Below are positions 1 to 8,517 of a stretch of DNA of 64,000 nucleotides, piece by piece. Location of the stretch: NCBI GenBank assembly GCA_016787705.1, contig JAEUTP010000008.1, positions 248,001 through 312,000 on the forward strand, written 5' to 3'. The notes under the pieces were generated by a model. It was not told the DNA's origin. It saw nothing but the letters and a program-made list of their open reading frames with translations, and did no database searches. Every line of letters begins with the position of its first letter. Within the stretch, counting starts at the first letter, position 1. This stretch comes from Bacteroidia bacterium (GTDB lineage Bacteria > Bacteroidota > Bacteroidia > B-17B0 > Aurantibacillaceae). The position numbers were made by a program, and so were the translations under genes.

Positions 1-662
1 CCCAAACTATCGTAATTGGTTATTACTTCTTTGTAAGATCTGTTCTCGTTATTGATATACGTGCATTTTGTTTGTCCTGAAGAATATTTTTGGTATTGAA
101 AACTATCCTCGCTAAGCTGAACCTGGTTGCCTAAAATAAAAATAGATTTGTCTTTACTATTATTTGTTTCTTTAAAACGTAACTCTTTTGTAAGATTATT
201 TGCGCTATCGTAACGATAATATCGACTCTCATAATAGTTAAAGCCATCGTGATAACGTTTTAAAATTAAACGTTTATTATTATAAAAATAACTGGTGCTA
301 ACTGTATCGTAAACATAAAAATTAATTATCTGTGTTCCGCCATTGCTTACTTTTCTTCGCTTACGATAAGCCGGTGGGGTGTTAATTTGTTTTTCAATGG
401 TTTGAATGATGGTGGTAAAATAATAGCGGGATAAATTTCCATTGGTATCAAAATCGTACGATTCAATTAAACTTTTATCAACTGCCACTTCAAAATCTTT
501 CTTATCTAAAATATCAAAAGTGATCCTTCGGATATTTTTTGATTTTATAACATCAGGATTAAAACGGTGTTGTTTTTCGAAAGCAGTTTCAGGTGTTGGC
601 AATAACACCTGTGCTTTTGCGAAAGAGCAAAATAAAAAGAATATGAAAATTATTTTATTCAA
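1..662 (-). CDS. Secreted YD-repeat-like hypothetical protein (partial, 3' end off the window)
   Basis: An open frame of about 220 codons runs off the left edge. It begins with a TTG at 662-660 and encodes a clean signal peptide ([17 protein letters not shown]) followed by a hydrophilic Tyr/Asp/Asn-rich chain with phrases such as [14 protein letters not shown] and [12 protein letters not shown]. These resemble the loose YD/RHS-like repeats of Bacteroidota secreted proteins. The TTG lies 8 nt inside the end of the upstream DUF255 gene (its stop is 657-655), so the two are probably co-transcribed and translationally coupled. No ATG is available near the signal peptide, which makes the TTG start the best choice. 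Function is unknown; the YD-repeat resemblance is an inference from composition and spacing only. Confidence 0.7.
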   Translation of the reverse strand, partial: MNKIIFIFFLFCSFAKAQVLLPTPETAFEKQHRFNPDVIKSKNIRRITFDILDKKDFEVAVDKSLIESYDFDTNGNLSRYYFTTIIQTIEKQINTPPAYRKRRKVSNGGTQIINFYVYDTVSTSYFYNNKRLILKRYHDGFNYYESRYYRYDSANNLTKELRFKETNNSKDKSIFILGNQVQLSEDSFQYQKYSSGQTKCTYINNENRSYKEVITNYDSL

Positions 663-2682
663 GTTGTAAAAATGCTTCTTCAATCGTTTCAACCGGTTGC
701 TTACAGCTTTGCTGTTCGCAAACATAGATCATTGTTTTTTGCGAGTTAAACCTGTTTGTAAGCAATGGTAAAAACGAGTCTTTAGCGCTAACTGCTAAAA
801 TCGTGTTTGTTAAGCCTTGTGCGTAAAGGCCAAGCAACTTTTCATTAACATTGTTACCAACAATGGCTATTTCCCTGAAAGGATAAAGCAGGTGAAGCGC
901 CAAACAAGCCCAGTTACTGTATCCGGGGCCATATTGTTTAATTTCTTTTGCCACACAATTTAACATTTCAGAGGCTTTTTTTGTCCATTCAGCCTTACCA
1001 AAATGGGTGCCAAGGTAAAACAAATTAAGCGCCATTTGTGAATTAGAAGACGGAATAACATTATCACTTACTTCCGAAGTTCGCGCCACTAATTGCGAGG
1101 CAGAATTATTTGTATAATAAAAAAGTTCACTCTTTTCATTAGCAAACTGTTCTAAAGCTATCTCGCTTAAACTTTTTGCTTTCAACAAATAATCTTCATC
1201 CTGGGTAATTAAATAAATAGTTTGCAATGCTTCAATGGTAAAAGCATAATCATCTAAAAAGCCATCAATCTTCGCGTTCCCATTTTTGTAAGTCCGCAAT
1301 AAAGTACCATCCGCCTTTGATAATTTATTTAAAATAAAATTGATAGATGATAAAGCTATCTCTTTGTATTCTTCCATTCCAAAACTCAAATAGGCTTTTG
1401 CATAAGCTGTACACATTAATGCATTCCAGGAGGTGATAGCCTTATCATCAAGCCCTGGCATTAACCTGCTTTTGGATTCTTGTTTTAAAATTTTTTTACA
1501 GGCATTTATTTTTTCATTCAGCTGTTCAACCGTTAAATTAAATTTGGTTAATGTTTCGTGTAAATTTTCGGCGCGCATTAAAATATAATTTCCATGTTCC
1601 CAATAACCTTTATCGTTTATCTCGTAATAGTTTGCAAACAATTCATAATTATCCCCTAAAAGATCTTTCAAATCCAATTGATTCCATACGTAATATTTTC
1701 CTTCTTCACCATCGCTATCCGCATCAAAAGCAGAATAAAAACAACCTTCGTTGGTATACCAATATTTTTGCACGAAAGACAAAGTATCTATCGCAATTTC
1801 TTTATACAATTTATTTTTTGTGAGTGTATAAGCTTCGCAATATAAAGAAACCAGTTGCGAATTATCGTACAGCATTTTTTCGAAGTGCGGTATCTTCCAT
1901 AAAATATCGGTACTGTATCTCGCAAACCCACCATGCAATTGATCGTAAATGCCGCCATAAGACATTTTTGTCAATGTTAGATTTACGTGTTTTAATAATT
2001 CTTCATCTTTATTTAAAATAGCGTAACGCAATAAATACTGGTAGTTTGAGGGTAAAGGAAATTTTGGCGCCCGGTTTGGCCCACCATGTTCATTATCCAA
2101 TCCGGTCTTCCATTTTTCTATACTTGCTTTCAATAATTTTTTATCAATAACAAGATCATTTTGTTTTTGTGTTGTAATTAATTCAGATTGATTAATACCA
2201 TCGGTTAAATTTTGTGCGTACTCAATTGCTTTTTCTTTATTCTCTTTATATAAATTAGATAAACCATTTAAAATATCCATCCACTTACTTTTATTAAAAT
2301 AAGTGCCGCCATAAATTGGCCTGCCATCTGGTAAAGTAAAACAATTCAAAGGCCAGCCACCCTGGCCTGTCATTAGTTGCACAGCTTGCATATACAACAT
2401 ATCTACGTCAGCGCGCTCTTCTCTATCTACTTTAATATTTATGAAATGTTCGTTCATTAATTTTGCCACTTCAACATCTTCAAAACTCTCATGCTCCATT
2501 ACATGACACCAATGACAAGCACTGTAGCCAATGCTAATTAAAACCGGCTTATTCTCTTTTTTTGCTTTTTCGAAAGCCGCATCTGTAAAAGGCAACCAGT
2601 TTACCGGATTATAAGCATGTTGTAATAAGTAAGGGCTGCTTTCGTTTATTAAAGCATTGGGCGTTTTTTTGTTTTGTGTCAT
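655..2682 (-). CDS. DUF255 thioredoxin-fold protein (YyaL/SPATA20 family)
   Basis: This 675-residue protein has the hallmark N-terminus of the DUF255 (Thioredox_DsbH) family: [17 protein letters not shown], then the CHWCHVM motif at about residues 56-62 containing the CxxC pair, then [10 protein letters not shown] and GGWPLNCF. The rest is an all-helical six-hairpin-like domain typical of the family ([47 protein letters not shown]). Members are about 670-690 residues, so it is full length. The biochemical role is unsettled; a thiol-redox function or an N-acylglucosamine-epimerase-like fold has been suggested for the family. No signal peptide is seen, so it is probably cytoplasmic. The start chosen is the ATG at 2682 (MTQNKK), because the seven extra upstream residues have no family equivalent. 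It overlaps the next gene downstream by 8 nt. Confidence 0.93.
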   Translation of the reverse strand: MTQNKKTPNALINESSPYLLQHAYNPVNWLPFTDAAFEKAKKENKPVLISIGYSACHWCHVMEHESFEDVEVAKLMNEHFINIKVDREERADVDMLYMQAVQLMTGQGGWPLNCFTLPDGRPIYGGTYFNKSKWMDILNGLSNLYKENKEKAIEYAQNLTDGINQSELITTQKQNDLVIDKKLLKASIEKWKTGLDNEHGGPNRAPKFPLPSNYQYLLRYAILNKDEELLKHVNLTLTKMSYGGIYDQLHGGFARYSTDILWKIPHFEKMLYDNSQLVSLYCEAYTLTKNKLYKEIAIDTLSFVQKYWYTNEGCFYSAFDADSDGEEGKYYVWNQLDLKDLLGDNYELFANYYEINDKGYWEHGNYILMRAENLHETLTKFNLTVEQLNEKINACKKILKQESKSRLMPGLDDKAITSWNALMCTAYAKAYLSFGMEEYKEIALSSINFILNKLSKADGTLLRTYKNGNAKIDGFLDDYAFTIEALQTIYLITQDEDYLLKAKSLSEIALEQFANEKSELFYYTNNSASQLVARTSEVSDNVIPSSNSQMALNLFYLGTHFGKAEWTKKASEMLNCVAKEIKQYGPGYSNWACLALHLLYPFREIAIVGNNVNEKLLGLYAQGLTNTILAVSAKDSFLPLLTNRFNSQKTMIYVCEQQSCKQPVETIEEAFLQLE

Positions 2683-2710
2683 GCTATAAAGGTAACACAG
2701 CATTTTAAAA

Positions 2711-2745
2711 CAAAAAAGCGCAGAACTGATAGTCTACGCTTTTTA
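2711..2745 (-). terminator. Rho-independent terminator
   Basis: On the minus strand this reads as a stem with arms AAAAGCGTAGA and TCTGCGCTTTT (one G-U pair) around an 8-nt loop, followed by a T-run. It sits just past the stop codon of the T9SS cargo gene at 2764-4470 and before the DUF255 gene, so it should end that cargo transcript. Confidence 0.75.
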
Positions 2746-2763
2746 GAAGTATTTAACCAAAAA

Positions 2764-4470
2764 TTAATTTTTGATCAGTTTGCTGTTACCAGACATGGTT
2801 GCATTTCTTATTTCAACAATATACAAGCCGCTTGCCAAACCTTTAAGATCTAATTTATAAGCTGCGCTGTTTATTTTATCAGAAATCACAAGTTGTCCTA
2901 AACTGTTATGTACAGTCACATCTGCACCTATAAGCGAGGCCGATGATTGGATCATAATAAGATCAGAAGCCGGGTTTGGTAAAATAGCAAACTCTAATTT
3001 CTGATTTGCTTTTTCCTGTAAGCCTGTTGTAAGTGACTGGCAGGTTGGTGGGTTAGTAAGACCATAAAAGTTTTTGATCGCTACATTTTGGTTCTTCATT
3101 TTTGCAATGTTCTTATGCCCTGTTACGCTGCTGTCAAATGTTGTTAAGATAGAAAATTCCATATCCATAACCTGACCCGGTTTAAAAGTAAAAGGACCAT
3201 TGCTGATTATAAAACGTTTATCGCGCGCAGGATTATTTTTTGTGTATTCGTTCCAGCCTGTATTTGTTTGAGGGTCTCCCGGAAAAGCATATGGAACAAC
3301 TGGTGCCGTATTGCCAACAAGAAACCCAGTAGAATCTGCCATTAAAGGTGATCCGTCTTTCCAGTATGAAGTAAGATAATTATAATAATGTATAGCAATT
3401 GAAGGATCTATTACCTGAGGAGGAACAAAACCCACGTTGCTATAATAATGCATAAACTTATTAAATTTTGTTTCTTCAAAAGGCTCGTCAGTTGTTCCAT
3501 CATGATCATTATCTATACCATCTGCTGCATCGGCATATGGCCCTTTAAGCATTTGATAAGAAACGATTGGTGGGTAATTGCCGTAAGAAGTTGCACCGGC
3601 ATTATCGACATTATCTGAATTAAACGCATAAGCTATATCTAATGTTGGATCGCAGCCAACATAATCATCCTGCTCGTTACCAATACTCACGTCGGCCCAA
3701 ACACCAGCCATGGTTTGATTATGTTGCAAAGATGAACGGTTAATGATCCGGTAATTATAAAAGGTAGTATTATTTAATTCAGGATAGGCCGCTAAAACTG
3801 CAGGGCAACTATAAGAATAAGCCGAAACCTGCATTTCTATCCCTAATGGCACACCTTGTGTTTCGGTGTGAACAGATTTTTTATCGTTACAGATGTAAAA
3901 GATCATTTGATCGCCTTTAATTTTTGGATAGTCACCCTGGTAAGGATCGTAAACTCCATCATTGTTTACATCCACAAAAGGAGCAAGCTGCGATGCATAA
4001 CCCAAACTTACATTACCATTGCCCGGCCAGCTTAAAATATCTGCTGCGGGTGTAAATGTATTTGCGGTAACCGAGCCATTTGCATAGGCAAGCAAAAACT
4101 GGTTAATATCATCCATATTCACTTTCCAAACTTTATCAAAATTATTGGAAGTAGTATTATCGATAGTGGCGTTTGCAAGAGTAAGTGGTCCGGGCCAAAA
4201 ATCAACGCCATTTTGCCTGTAGGTCATGCCGGCTGTTTTAAGTTGCCCTCCGCCATCAAGCCCCCCAATCCATACCGCGTTTGCAAAATTACAATGCTTG
4301 CCTGAGTTTTTTGGTACTTCATAGGATGCTTGCCCTGAAGAAAGATTCCAGAACATATCACCACGGTTCATGATAAGAGCTTTAACGTTATTGGCATCAA
4401 GATATGCCTGTGTTTGACTGTTTAAGCCCGCTGCAAGGGCTGTAAACATAATTAGTAATTGTTTTTTCAT
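2764..4470 (-). CDS. T9SS type A sorting-domain secreted protein
   Basis: This 568-residue exported protein has an N-terminal signal peptide (MKKQLLIMFTALAAGLNSQ). Its C-terminal domain of about 75 residues has the type A T9SS pattern: LPNPASD, then VHNSLGQLV, then LDLKGLASGLYIVEI, ending KLIKN. The middle carries Asp-rich calcium-binding-like loops (DVNNDGVYDPYQGDYP and GIDNDHDGTTDEP), which are common in large Bacteroidota surface proteins. No enzymatic domain is recognised. It should cross the inner membrane by Sec and the outer membrane by T9SS, with the C-terminal domain cleaved or anchored. It has its own downstream terminator and a divergent neighbour (the membrane-fusion protein gene at 4685), so it is probably monocistronic. 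Confidence 0.88.
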   Translation of the reverse strand: MKKQLLIMFTALAAGLNSQTQAYLDANNVKALIMNRGDMFWNLSSGQASYEVPKNSGKHCNFANAVWIGGLDGGGQLKTAGMTYRQNGVDFWPGPLTLANATIDNTTSNNFDKVWKVNMDDINQFLLAYANGSVTANTFTPAADILSWPGNGNVSLGYASQLAPFVDVNNDGVYDPYQGDYPKIKGDQMIFYICNDKKSVHTETQGVPLGIEMQVSAYSYSCPAVLAAYPELNNTTFYNYRIINRSSLQHNQTMAGVWADVSIGNEQDDYVGCDPTLDIAYAFNSDNVDNAGATSYGNYPPIVSYQMLKGPYADAADGIDNDHDGTTDEPFEETKFNKFMHYYSNVGFVPPQVIDPSIAIHYYNYLTSYWKDGSPLMADSTGFLVGNTAPVVPYAFPGDPQTNTGWNEYTKNNPARDKRFIISNGPFTFKPGQVMDMEFSILTTFDSSVTGHKNIAKMKNQNVAIKNFYGLTNPPTCQSLTTGLQEKANQKLEFAILPNPASDLIMIQSSASLIGADVTVHNSLGQLVISDKINSAAYKLDLKGLASGLYIVEIRNATMSGNSKLIKN

Positions 4471-4560
4471 GTTACTGTGTTTTGTACATCTAAATTAGCA
4501 ACATGAAAATTAAGATATTTTAAAATCTCATATCTGGTTATTAAATGAAGATAAATGGCC

Positions 4561-4615
4561 CGGCTTTTTAATTAAATGATATTCCACAGAAGGTAAATAT
4601 CATTTATTAAGGCCG
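4561..4615. promoter_or_regulatory. Inverted repeat between divergent genes
   Basis: An 11-bp perfect inverted repeat (TAAATGATATT at 4573-4583, AATATCATTTA at 4596-4606, 12-nt loop) is flanked further out by CGGC (4561-4564) and GCCG (4612-4615). It lies in the 214-bp spacer between the divergent cargo gene and the membrane-fusion protein gene. It could be an operator for either or a transcript hairpin; nothing else is recognised in this spacer. Confidence 0.4.
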
Positions 4616-4684
4616 TAAAATTGACTTTGATTTTTAAGCGCTTAGAATTAATAATGCGTAATTTTACATTGTTATATCAAACTG

Positions 4685-6037
4685 ATGAAAAAACTATATT
4701 GGATAATCGGCATTGGACTTATAATTATTTTATCAGTTGTTGTGATAAAATATATGAATGGCAATAAACCATTTGAAGTATATACACAAAAAGCAACTAC
4801 ACGTACTATTATTGAATTAGTATCGGCAACCGGTAAGATACAACCTGAAACGGAATTAAAATTAAGCAGTGATGTGAGTGGCGAGATCACCGAAATGATG
4901 GTTAAAGAAGGTGACCAGGTTAAAAAAGGTGATCTTTTGTGCAGAATAAAACCCGACCTGTATGTTAGCGCTATTGACCGCGTAAATGCAAACGTAAATA
5001 CAACAAAAGCTAATCTAAAAACCGCCATAGCGCAGTTAGAACAGGCAAAAGCAAGTCTTGCCAATAGCGAGGCCATGTATAACCGTAATAAAAAACTGTT
5101 AGATCAAAATGCTATTTCACAACAGGAATTTGATAGTTATAAAGCACAATACGAATCGGCCAAAGCCAATGTTATAGCCCTTGAAGCAGGTGTAAGCGCC
5201 AGCCAATACAATATTCAAAGTAGTGAGGCTACTTTAAAAGAAGCGAATACCAATTTAGATAAAACATATATATACGCGCCCGTGGATGGTACAGTATCAA
5301 AATTAAGTGTTGAAAAAGGTGAGCGTGTAATGGGCGTAAGCGGAATGGCAAGTACAGAAATATTGCGCTTAGCAAATTTGAACGAAATGGAAGTAAGTGT
5401 TGAAGTGAATGAGAACGATATTATTAAAGTACATAAAGGTGATACCGCTTTAATTGAAGTAGATGCTTACATGGATAAAAAATTTAAAGGCATTGTTACC
5501 GAAATTGCCAACTCATCAAACAGCACCGGTATATCTGTTGACCAGGTAACAAACTTTGTTGTGAAAATAAGATTACTAAGAGAATCGTATCAATTTTTAT
5601 TATCAGAAACCAATCTTATACCTTTTAGGCCCGGAATGAGTGCTAGCGTGGATATTCAAACGCGTAAAGTAGTGAATGTAATTTCTATTCCTATTCAAGC
5701 CGTTACAACAAGAAATCCGGATTCGTTAGATGTTAAAAAAAATAATGAATTTGATGACCGTGAAGTGAAAGTGAAAAATGACAATGAAGATAAAGATGTA
5801 AAAAAAGAAGAAGTGAAATTAAAAGAATATGTTTTTATTGTTAATACCGATGGAACTTCAAAACAAGTAGAAGTAAAAACAGGCATACAGGATAACGATT
5901 ATATAGAGATCAGTGCAGGTCTTACATCGGGCCAGGAGGTTATTTGCGGACCATACAGTGCCGTTTCAAAAAGTTTAAAAGAAGGTTCAAAAATAAAGAT
6001 TGTAAGAAAAGAAGACCTTTATAAAGCAGAAAAATAA
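4685..6037 (+). CDS. Periplasmic adaptor (HlyD/MacA-like membrane fusion protein)
   Basis: This 450-residue protein is anchored by one N-terminal membrane segment (residues about 4-24) and has the membrane-fusion-protein architecture. There is a lipoyl half-motif at about 55-95 (SGEITEMMVKEGDQVKKGDLL), a long Ala/Gln/Lys/Asn-rich alpha-hairpin at about 100-185 (NRNKKLLDQNAISQQEFDSY), and the second lipoyl half (YIYAPVDGTVSKLSVEKGERV). Beta-barrel and membrane-proximal domains follow. Such proteins link an inner-membrane RND or ABC exporter to an outer-membrane channel; no exporter gene is adjacent here, so the substrate is unknown. An unusual highly charged Lys/Asp/Glu stretch (about residues 345-385) interrupts the C-terminal part. 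The stop codon directly abuts the TTG start of tsaB. Confidence 0.88.
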   Translation: MKKLYWIIGIGLIIILSVVVIKYMNGNKPFEVYTQKATTRTIIELVSATGKIQPETELKLSSDVSGEITEMMVKEGDQVKKGDLLCRIKPDLYVSAIDRVNANVNTTKANLKTAIAQLEQAKASLANSEAMYNRNKKLLDQNAISQQEFDSYKAQYESAKANVIALEAGVSASQYNIQSSEATLKEANTNLDKTYIYAPVDGTVSKLSVEKGERVMGVSGMASTEILRLANLNEMEVSVEVNENDIIKVHKGDTALIEVDAYMDKKFKGIVTEIANSSNSTGISVDQVTNFVVKIRLLRESYQFLLSETNLIPFRPGMSASVDIQTRKVVNVISIPIQAVTTRNPDSLDVKKNNEFDDREVKVKNDNEDKDVKKEEVKLKEYVFIVNTDGTSKQVEVKTGIQDNDYIEISAGLTSGQEVICGPYSAVSKSLKEGSKIKIVRKEDLYKAEK

Positions 6038-6715
6038 TTGGCTTTTATCTTAAATATTGAAACATCCACAACGGTTTGCTCTGTGTCGCTAAGTAAGAAT
6101 GGCGAATTACTTTCCTTTAAGGAAATAAATAACGGCTACACGCATGCCGAAAATTTGCACATATTTATTGAAAACATAATAAAACAAGCTTCTGTTACTT
6201 TAAAAGAACTGAATGCAGTTGCTATAAGCAAGGGACCGGGTTCATACACCGGTTTGCGAATTGGAGTTAGTGCAGCCAAAGGTTTGGCTTATAGCTTAAA
6301 TATTCCCTTAATAGCTTTAGATACTTTGGAAATAATGGCCAACAGCGCCCTGGCTAAAGACAATGATGCTGTTTATTGCCCCATGATAGATGCACGAAGA
6401 ATGGAAGTATATACTTCGGTTTATGATAAAAATCTAAATCAATTAATAGAAACTGAAGCTTTGATAGTGGATGAAAACTCAATTTCTAAATTCTCATCCT
6501 ATCCCAAAATTTATTTTTTTGGAGACGGCATGCAAAAATGTAAAACTGTTTTAAGCACTTTTAAAAATGCAGAATTTATAGAAAATATTTTACCAAGTGC
6601 AAAAGCCATGTGCGACCTTGCTTTTAAAAAGTATATAGAAAAACAATTTGAAGATGTGGCTTACTTCGAACCTTTTTATTTAAAAGACTTTTTAATACTT
6701 ACAAAGAAAAAATAA
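6038..6715 (+). CDS. tsaB: tRNA threonylcarbamoyladenosine biosynthesis protein TsaB
   Basis: This 225-residue protein is the YeaZ/TsaB partner of TsaD and TsaE, needed to make the t6A modification at position 37 of ANN-decoding tRNAs in the cytoplasm. The ASKHA-fold signatures are clear: ILNIETSTTVCSVSL at the N-terminus, and KGPGSYTGLRIGVSAAKGLA with the family's GxGSYTGxRxG core. Length matches the family (about 220-230). The start is TTG at 6038-6040, immediately after the TAA of the upstream adaptor gene (zero spacing), so translation is likely coupled by termination-reinitiation. No ATG in frame would preserve the N-terminal beta strand. tsaC, tsaD and tsaE are not in this window. Confidence 0.93.
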   Translation: MAFILNIETSTTVCSVSLSKNGELLSFKEINNGYTHAENLHIFIENIIKQASVTLKELNAVAISKGPGSYTGLRIGVSAAKGLAYSLNIPLIALDTLEIMANSALAKDNDAVYCPMIDARRMEVYTSVYDKNLNQLIETEALIVDENSISKFSSYPKIYFFGDGMQKCKTVLSTFKNAEFIENILPSAKAMCDLAFKKYIEKQFEDVAYFEPFYLKDFLILTKKK

Positions 6716-6725
6716 CACTCTTTTT

Positions 6726-6781
6726 GTCATTCTGAAGTATGAGGAATCTTTTAACGCAGATTCCTCTCTCGTCGGGATGAC
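6726..6781. repeat. REP-like intergenic hairpin (GTCATTCTGA...GGGATGAC type)
   Basis: This element has two nested inverted-repeat blocks. The outer arms are GTCATTCTGA (6726-6735) and TCGGGATGAC (6772-6781), with two G-U-compatible differences. The inner perfect arms are GAGGAATCT (6741-6749) and AGATTCCTC (6758-6766). It fills the short gap between the convergent tsaB and TPR-protein genes and could act as a bidirectional terminator. Similar GTCATTCTGA...GAATCT elements are familiar dispersed repeats in Bacteroidota genomes. Confidence 0.7.
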
Positions 6782-6788
6782 AACCCGA

Positions 6789-7796
6789 TCATTTTGTAAG
6801 ATATAGCTTTGCTTTTTCAGAATAAAATTCGCCCTCATCGGCAATTTCTTGAAACTTTACTATTGCTTTTTCTTTTTCTCCACTTTCATATAAAGTAAGT
6901 GCTTTGTAGAACATAGCTTCCTGTAAAAAGGCATTGTTTTGGTCAACAATACATTTTTCTAAATATTCGTTGGCTTTATCATAATTTTTTTTATAATAAT
7001 AACTCATACCCAAATAAAAATTACAGTTAATGTCATTTTCGTTATATGTTGAAATTACATTTAAAGAATAAATGCTTTGTCCGTAATTACCCTTTTTAAA
7101 AGCCAATAAGGCATTTGCAAATTCTTCATGCAAATAATAATCTGCGCCTTGTTTTATGCCCTTGTTATTATTATCACGATCTTCTTTATTAGCATAAGTA
7201 ACAGATAAAGCGCCTTTAAGCGGAAGTTTCACATATTGATTCTTTTTAAAATATAACAATGTGTAATTGCTTACTTTAAGATCGTGAATATAAACTACCG
7301 GCGCATTGATAATATACTTTATTTTTGATTCGCTGGTCTTACTGTCTGATATCCCCGTAACATCAATTGCTTTTGAAGGGATCATTACAACAGAATCTTT
7401 AGCATTATAATATGTATTAACATTGTTGTCGCGTACATGATCAATAACAGTAACAGGTTTAATAAAACTTTCCTTAACAATACTTACAGTATCTATAACA
7501 ATGGCTGTTTGCTGAATAGGTTTTGACTTTTGCAAAGTATCGTTCAATATTTTATTTGCAAAGTTAGATGAATATAGAACCGGCTTATTATCGATCATAA
7601 AAAATACAGATACACCAATAAATATTCCCATGATCAAACTAATAAAACCAAAGTAAATGCCATTATTGTAAGAAAAAGAACGGTCTTTAACTTTCTTGCT
7701 AAGTTCATTAAGATCCGATTCATTTACAGGCACCTGTTCAAAGCCAAGCTGTGCAAGGTAATCCAAGTCATCTATATTATGCTTATTATCCGGCAT
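6789..7796 (-). CDS. Single-pass membrane protein with periplasmic TPR repeats, partner of the ECF sigma factor
   Basis: This 335-residue protein has a short cytoplasmic N-terminus (about 45 residues), one membrane segment at about 46-68 (GIYFGFISLIMGIFIGVSVFF), a periplasmic Ser/Val/Asp-rich linker, and C-terminal TPR-like helices at about 220-335 (ALLAFKKGNYGQSIYSLN, YYYKKNYDKANEYLEKCI, ALTLYESGEKEKAIVKFQEI). Its start overlaps the end of the sigma-factor gene by 11 nt, so the two are translationally coupled. That position and topology match anti-sigma factors, but I see no recognisable anti-sigma or zinc-binding domain. An anti-sigma or sensor role is therefore inferred from context only. 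The TPRs could sense a periplasmic or envelope ligand. Confidence 0.8.
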   Translation of the reverse strand: MPDNKHNIDDLDYLAQLGFEQVPVNESDLNELSKKVKDRSFSYNNGIYFGFISLIMGIFIGVSVFFMIDNKPVLYSSNFANKILNDTLQKSKPIQQTAIVIDTVSIVKESFIKPVTVIDHVRDNNVNTYYNAKDSVVMIPSKAIDVTGISDSKTSESKIKYIINAPVVYIHDLKVSNYTLLYFKKNQYVKLPLKGALSVTYANKEDRDNNNKGIKQGADYYLHEEFANALLAFKKGNYGQSIYSLNVISTYNENDINCNFYLGMSYYYKKNYDKANEYLEKCIVDQNNAFLQEAMFYKALTLYESGEKEKAIVKFQEIADEGEFYSEKAKLYLTK

Positions 7797-8382
7797 TTCT
7801 TTTATTTTTAATTTTTTCTTCTATTAATAGTTTCAAATTTCGTTTCCCGTTTTGTATGTAACTTTTTACTTCGTTGAGCGAAAATTTTGTTTTATCACAA
7901 ATTTGTTGATACGTTTGGCCTTTTAGATAGAAGAGGTCAACGCACACTCTTTGATTCTCTTTTAGCTCAGGCAAGCAACTTTGTAAGTGATCGAACATCA
8001 GGTCATCATTTATCGAAGCAATTTTTTCTTCCTCATCCAGTAAAGGCTCCATTACTTCGAATTCTAAATATTTTTCGGGCAAACGGTATTTATGTTTATT
8101 CTTTCTTATTTCACTAATGCAGTAATTTCTTACTACAAAACTTAACCAGCCCTTAAAATTCTTTACTTCCGTTTTTTTTAATTCAGTAATTAATTTTTCA
8201 AAAATCTGCATCACGGCATCTTTAGCCACATCCTTATCTTTAAAATAAAACAGGCAAATCCCAAAAACCGTTTTTACATGCTTTTCAAAAAGCTGGCCCA
8301 CCAAGTCTTTATTGCCTGTATTATAATAATCCAGGGCAATGTCCTCATCAGTAGCAAAGTCTCTTTTTTTAAATAACCACAT
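7786..8382 (-). CDS. ECF-type RNA polymerase sigma factor
   Basis: This 198-residue sigma-70 family protein has the two-domain ECF layout. Region 2 is at about residues 28-95 (LFEKHVKTVFGICLFYFKDKDVAKDAVMQIFEKLI, then FKGWLSFVVRNYCISEIRKN). Region 4 is at about 130-185 (LPELKENQRVCVDLFYLKGQTYQQICD, then LNEVKSYIQNGKRNLKLLI) and forms the helix-turn-helix that reads the -35 element. Length is typical for ECF factors. The downstream membrane TPR gene overlaps it by 11 nt and may be its regulator. A 12-bp palindrome lies about 38 nt upstream of the start codon and could be an autoregulatory site. Confidence 0.92.
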   Translation of the reverse strand: MWLFKKRDFATDEDIALDYYNTGNKDLVGQLFEKHVKTVFGICLFYFKDKDVAKDAVMQIFEKLITELKKTEVKNFKGWLSFVVRNYCISEIRKNKHKYRLPEKYLEFEVMEPLLDEEEKIASINDDLMFDHLQSCLPELKENQRVCVDLFYLKGQTYQQICDKTKFSLNEVKSYIQNGKRNLKLLIEEKIKNKRNAG

Positions 8383-8419
8383 AAAATCCGTTTCTCTCTG
8401 TTAAGACGCTAATAATTTA

Positions 8420-8452
8420 ATATTCCATAAAAATAAATTATTTATGGAATAT
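8420..8452. promoter_or_regulatory. 12-bp perfect palindrome between divergent sigma factor and plug-protein genes
   Basis: ATATTCCATAAA (8420-8431) and TTTATGGAATAT (8441-8452) are perfect inverted copies separated by 9 AT bases. The element lies in the 135-bp divergent spacer, closer to the sigma-factor start. It may be an operator for a dimeric regulator or form a 5'-UTR hairpin. There is no T-run suggesting a terminator. Confidence 0.5.
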
Positions 8453-8517
8453 ATGGGCTTTTCCGTCTTATTATCAGAAACCGGTCAAATCAATATAAAT
8501 CTTTTAAAACAGAAATT

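Noticed and set aside
4672-5076. 134-codon minus-strand frame
   Set aside because: Antisense to the membrane-fusion protein's lipoyl and hairpin region.
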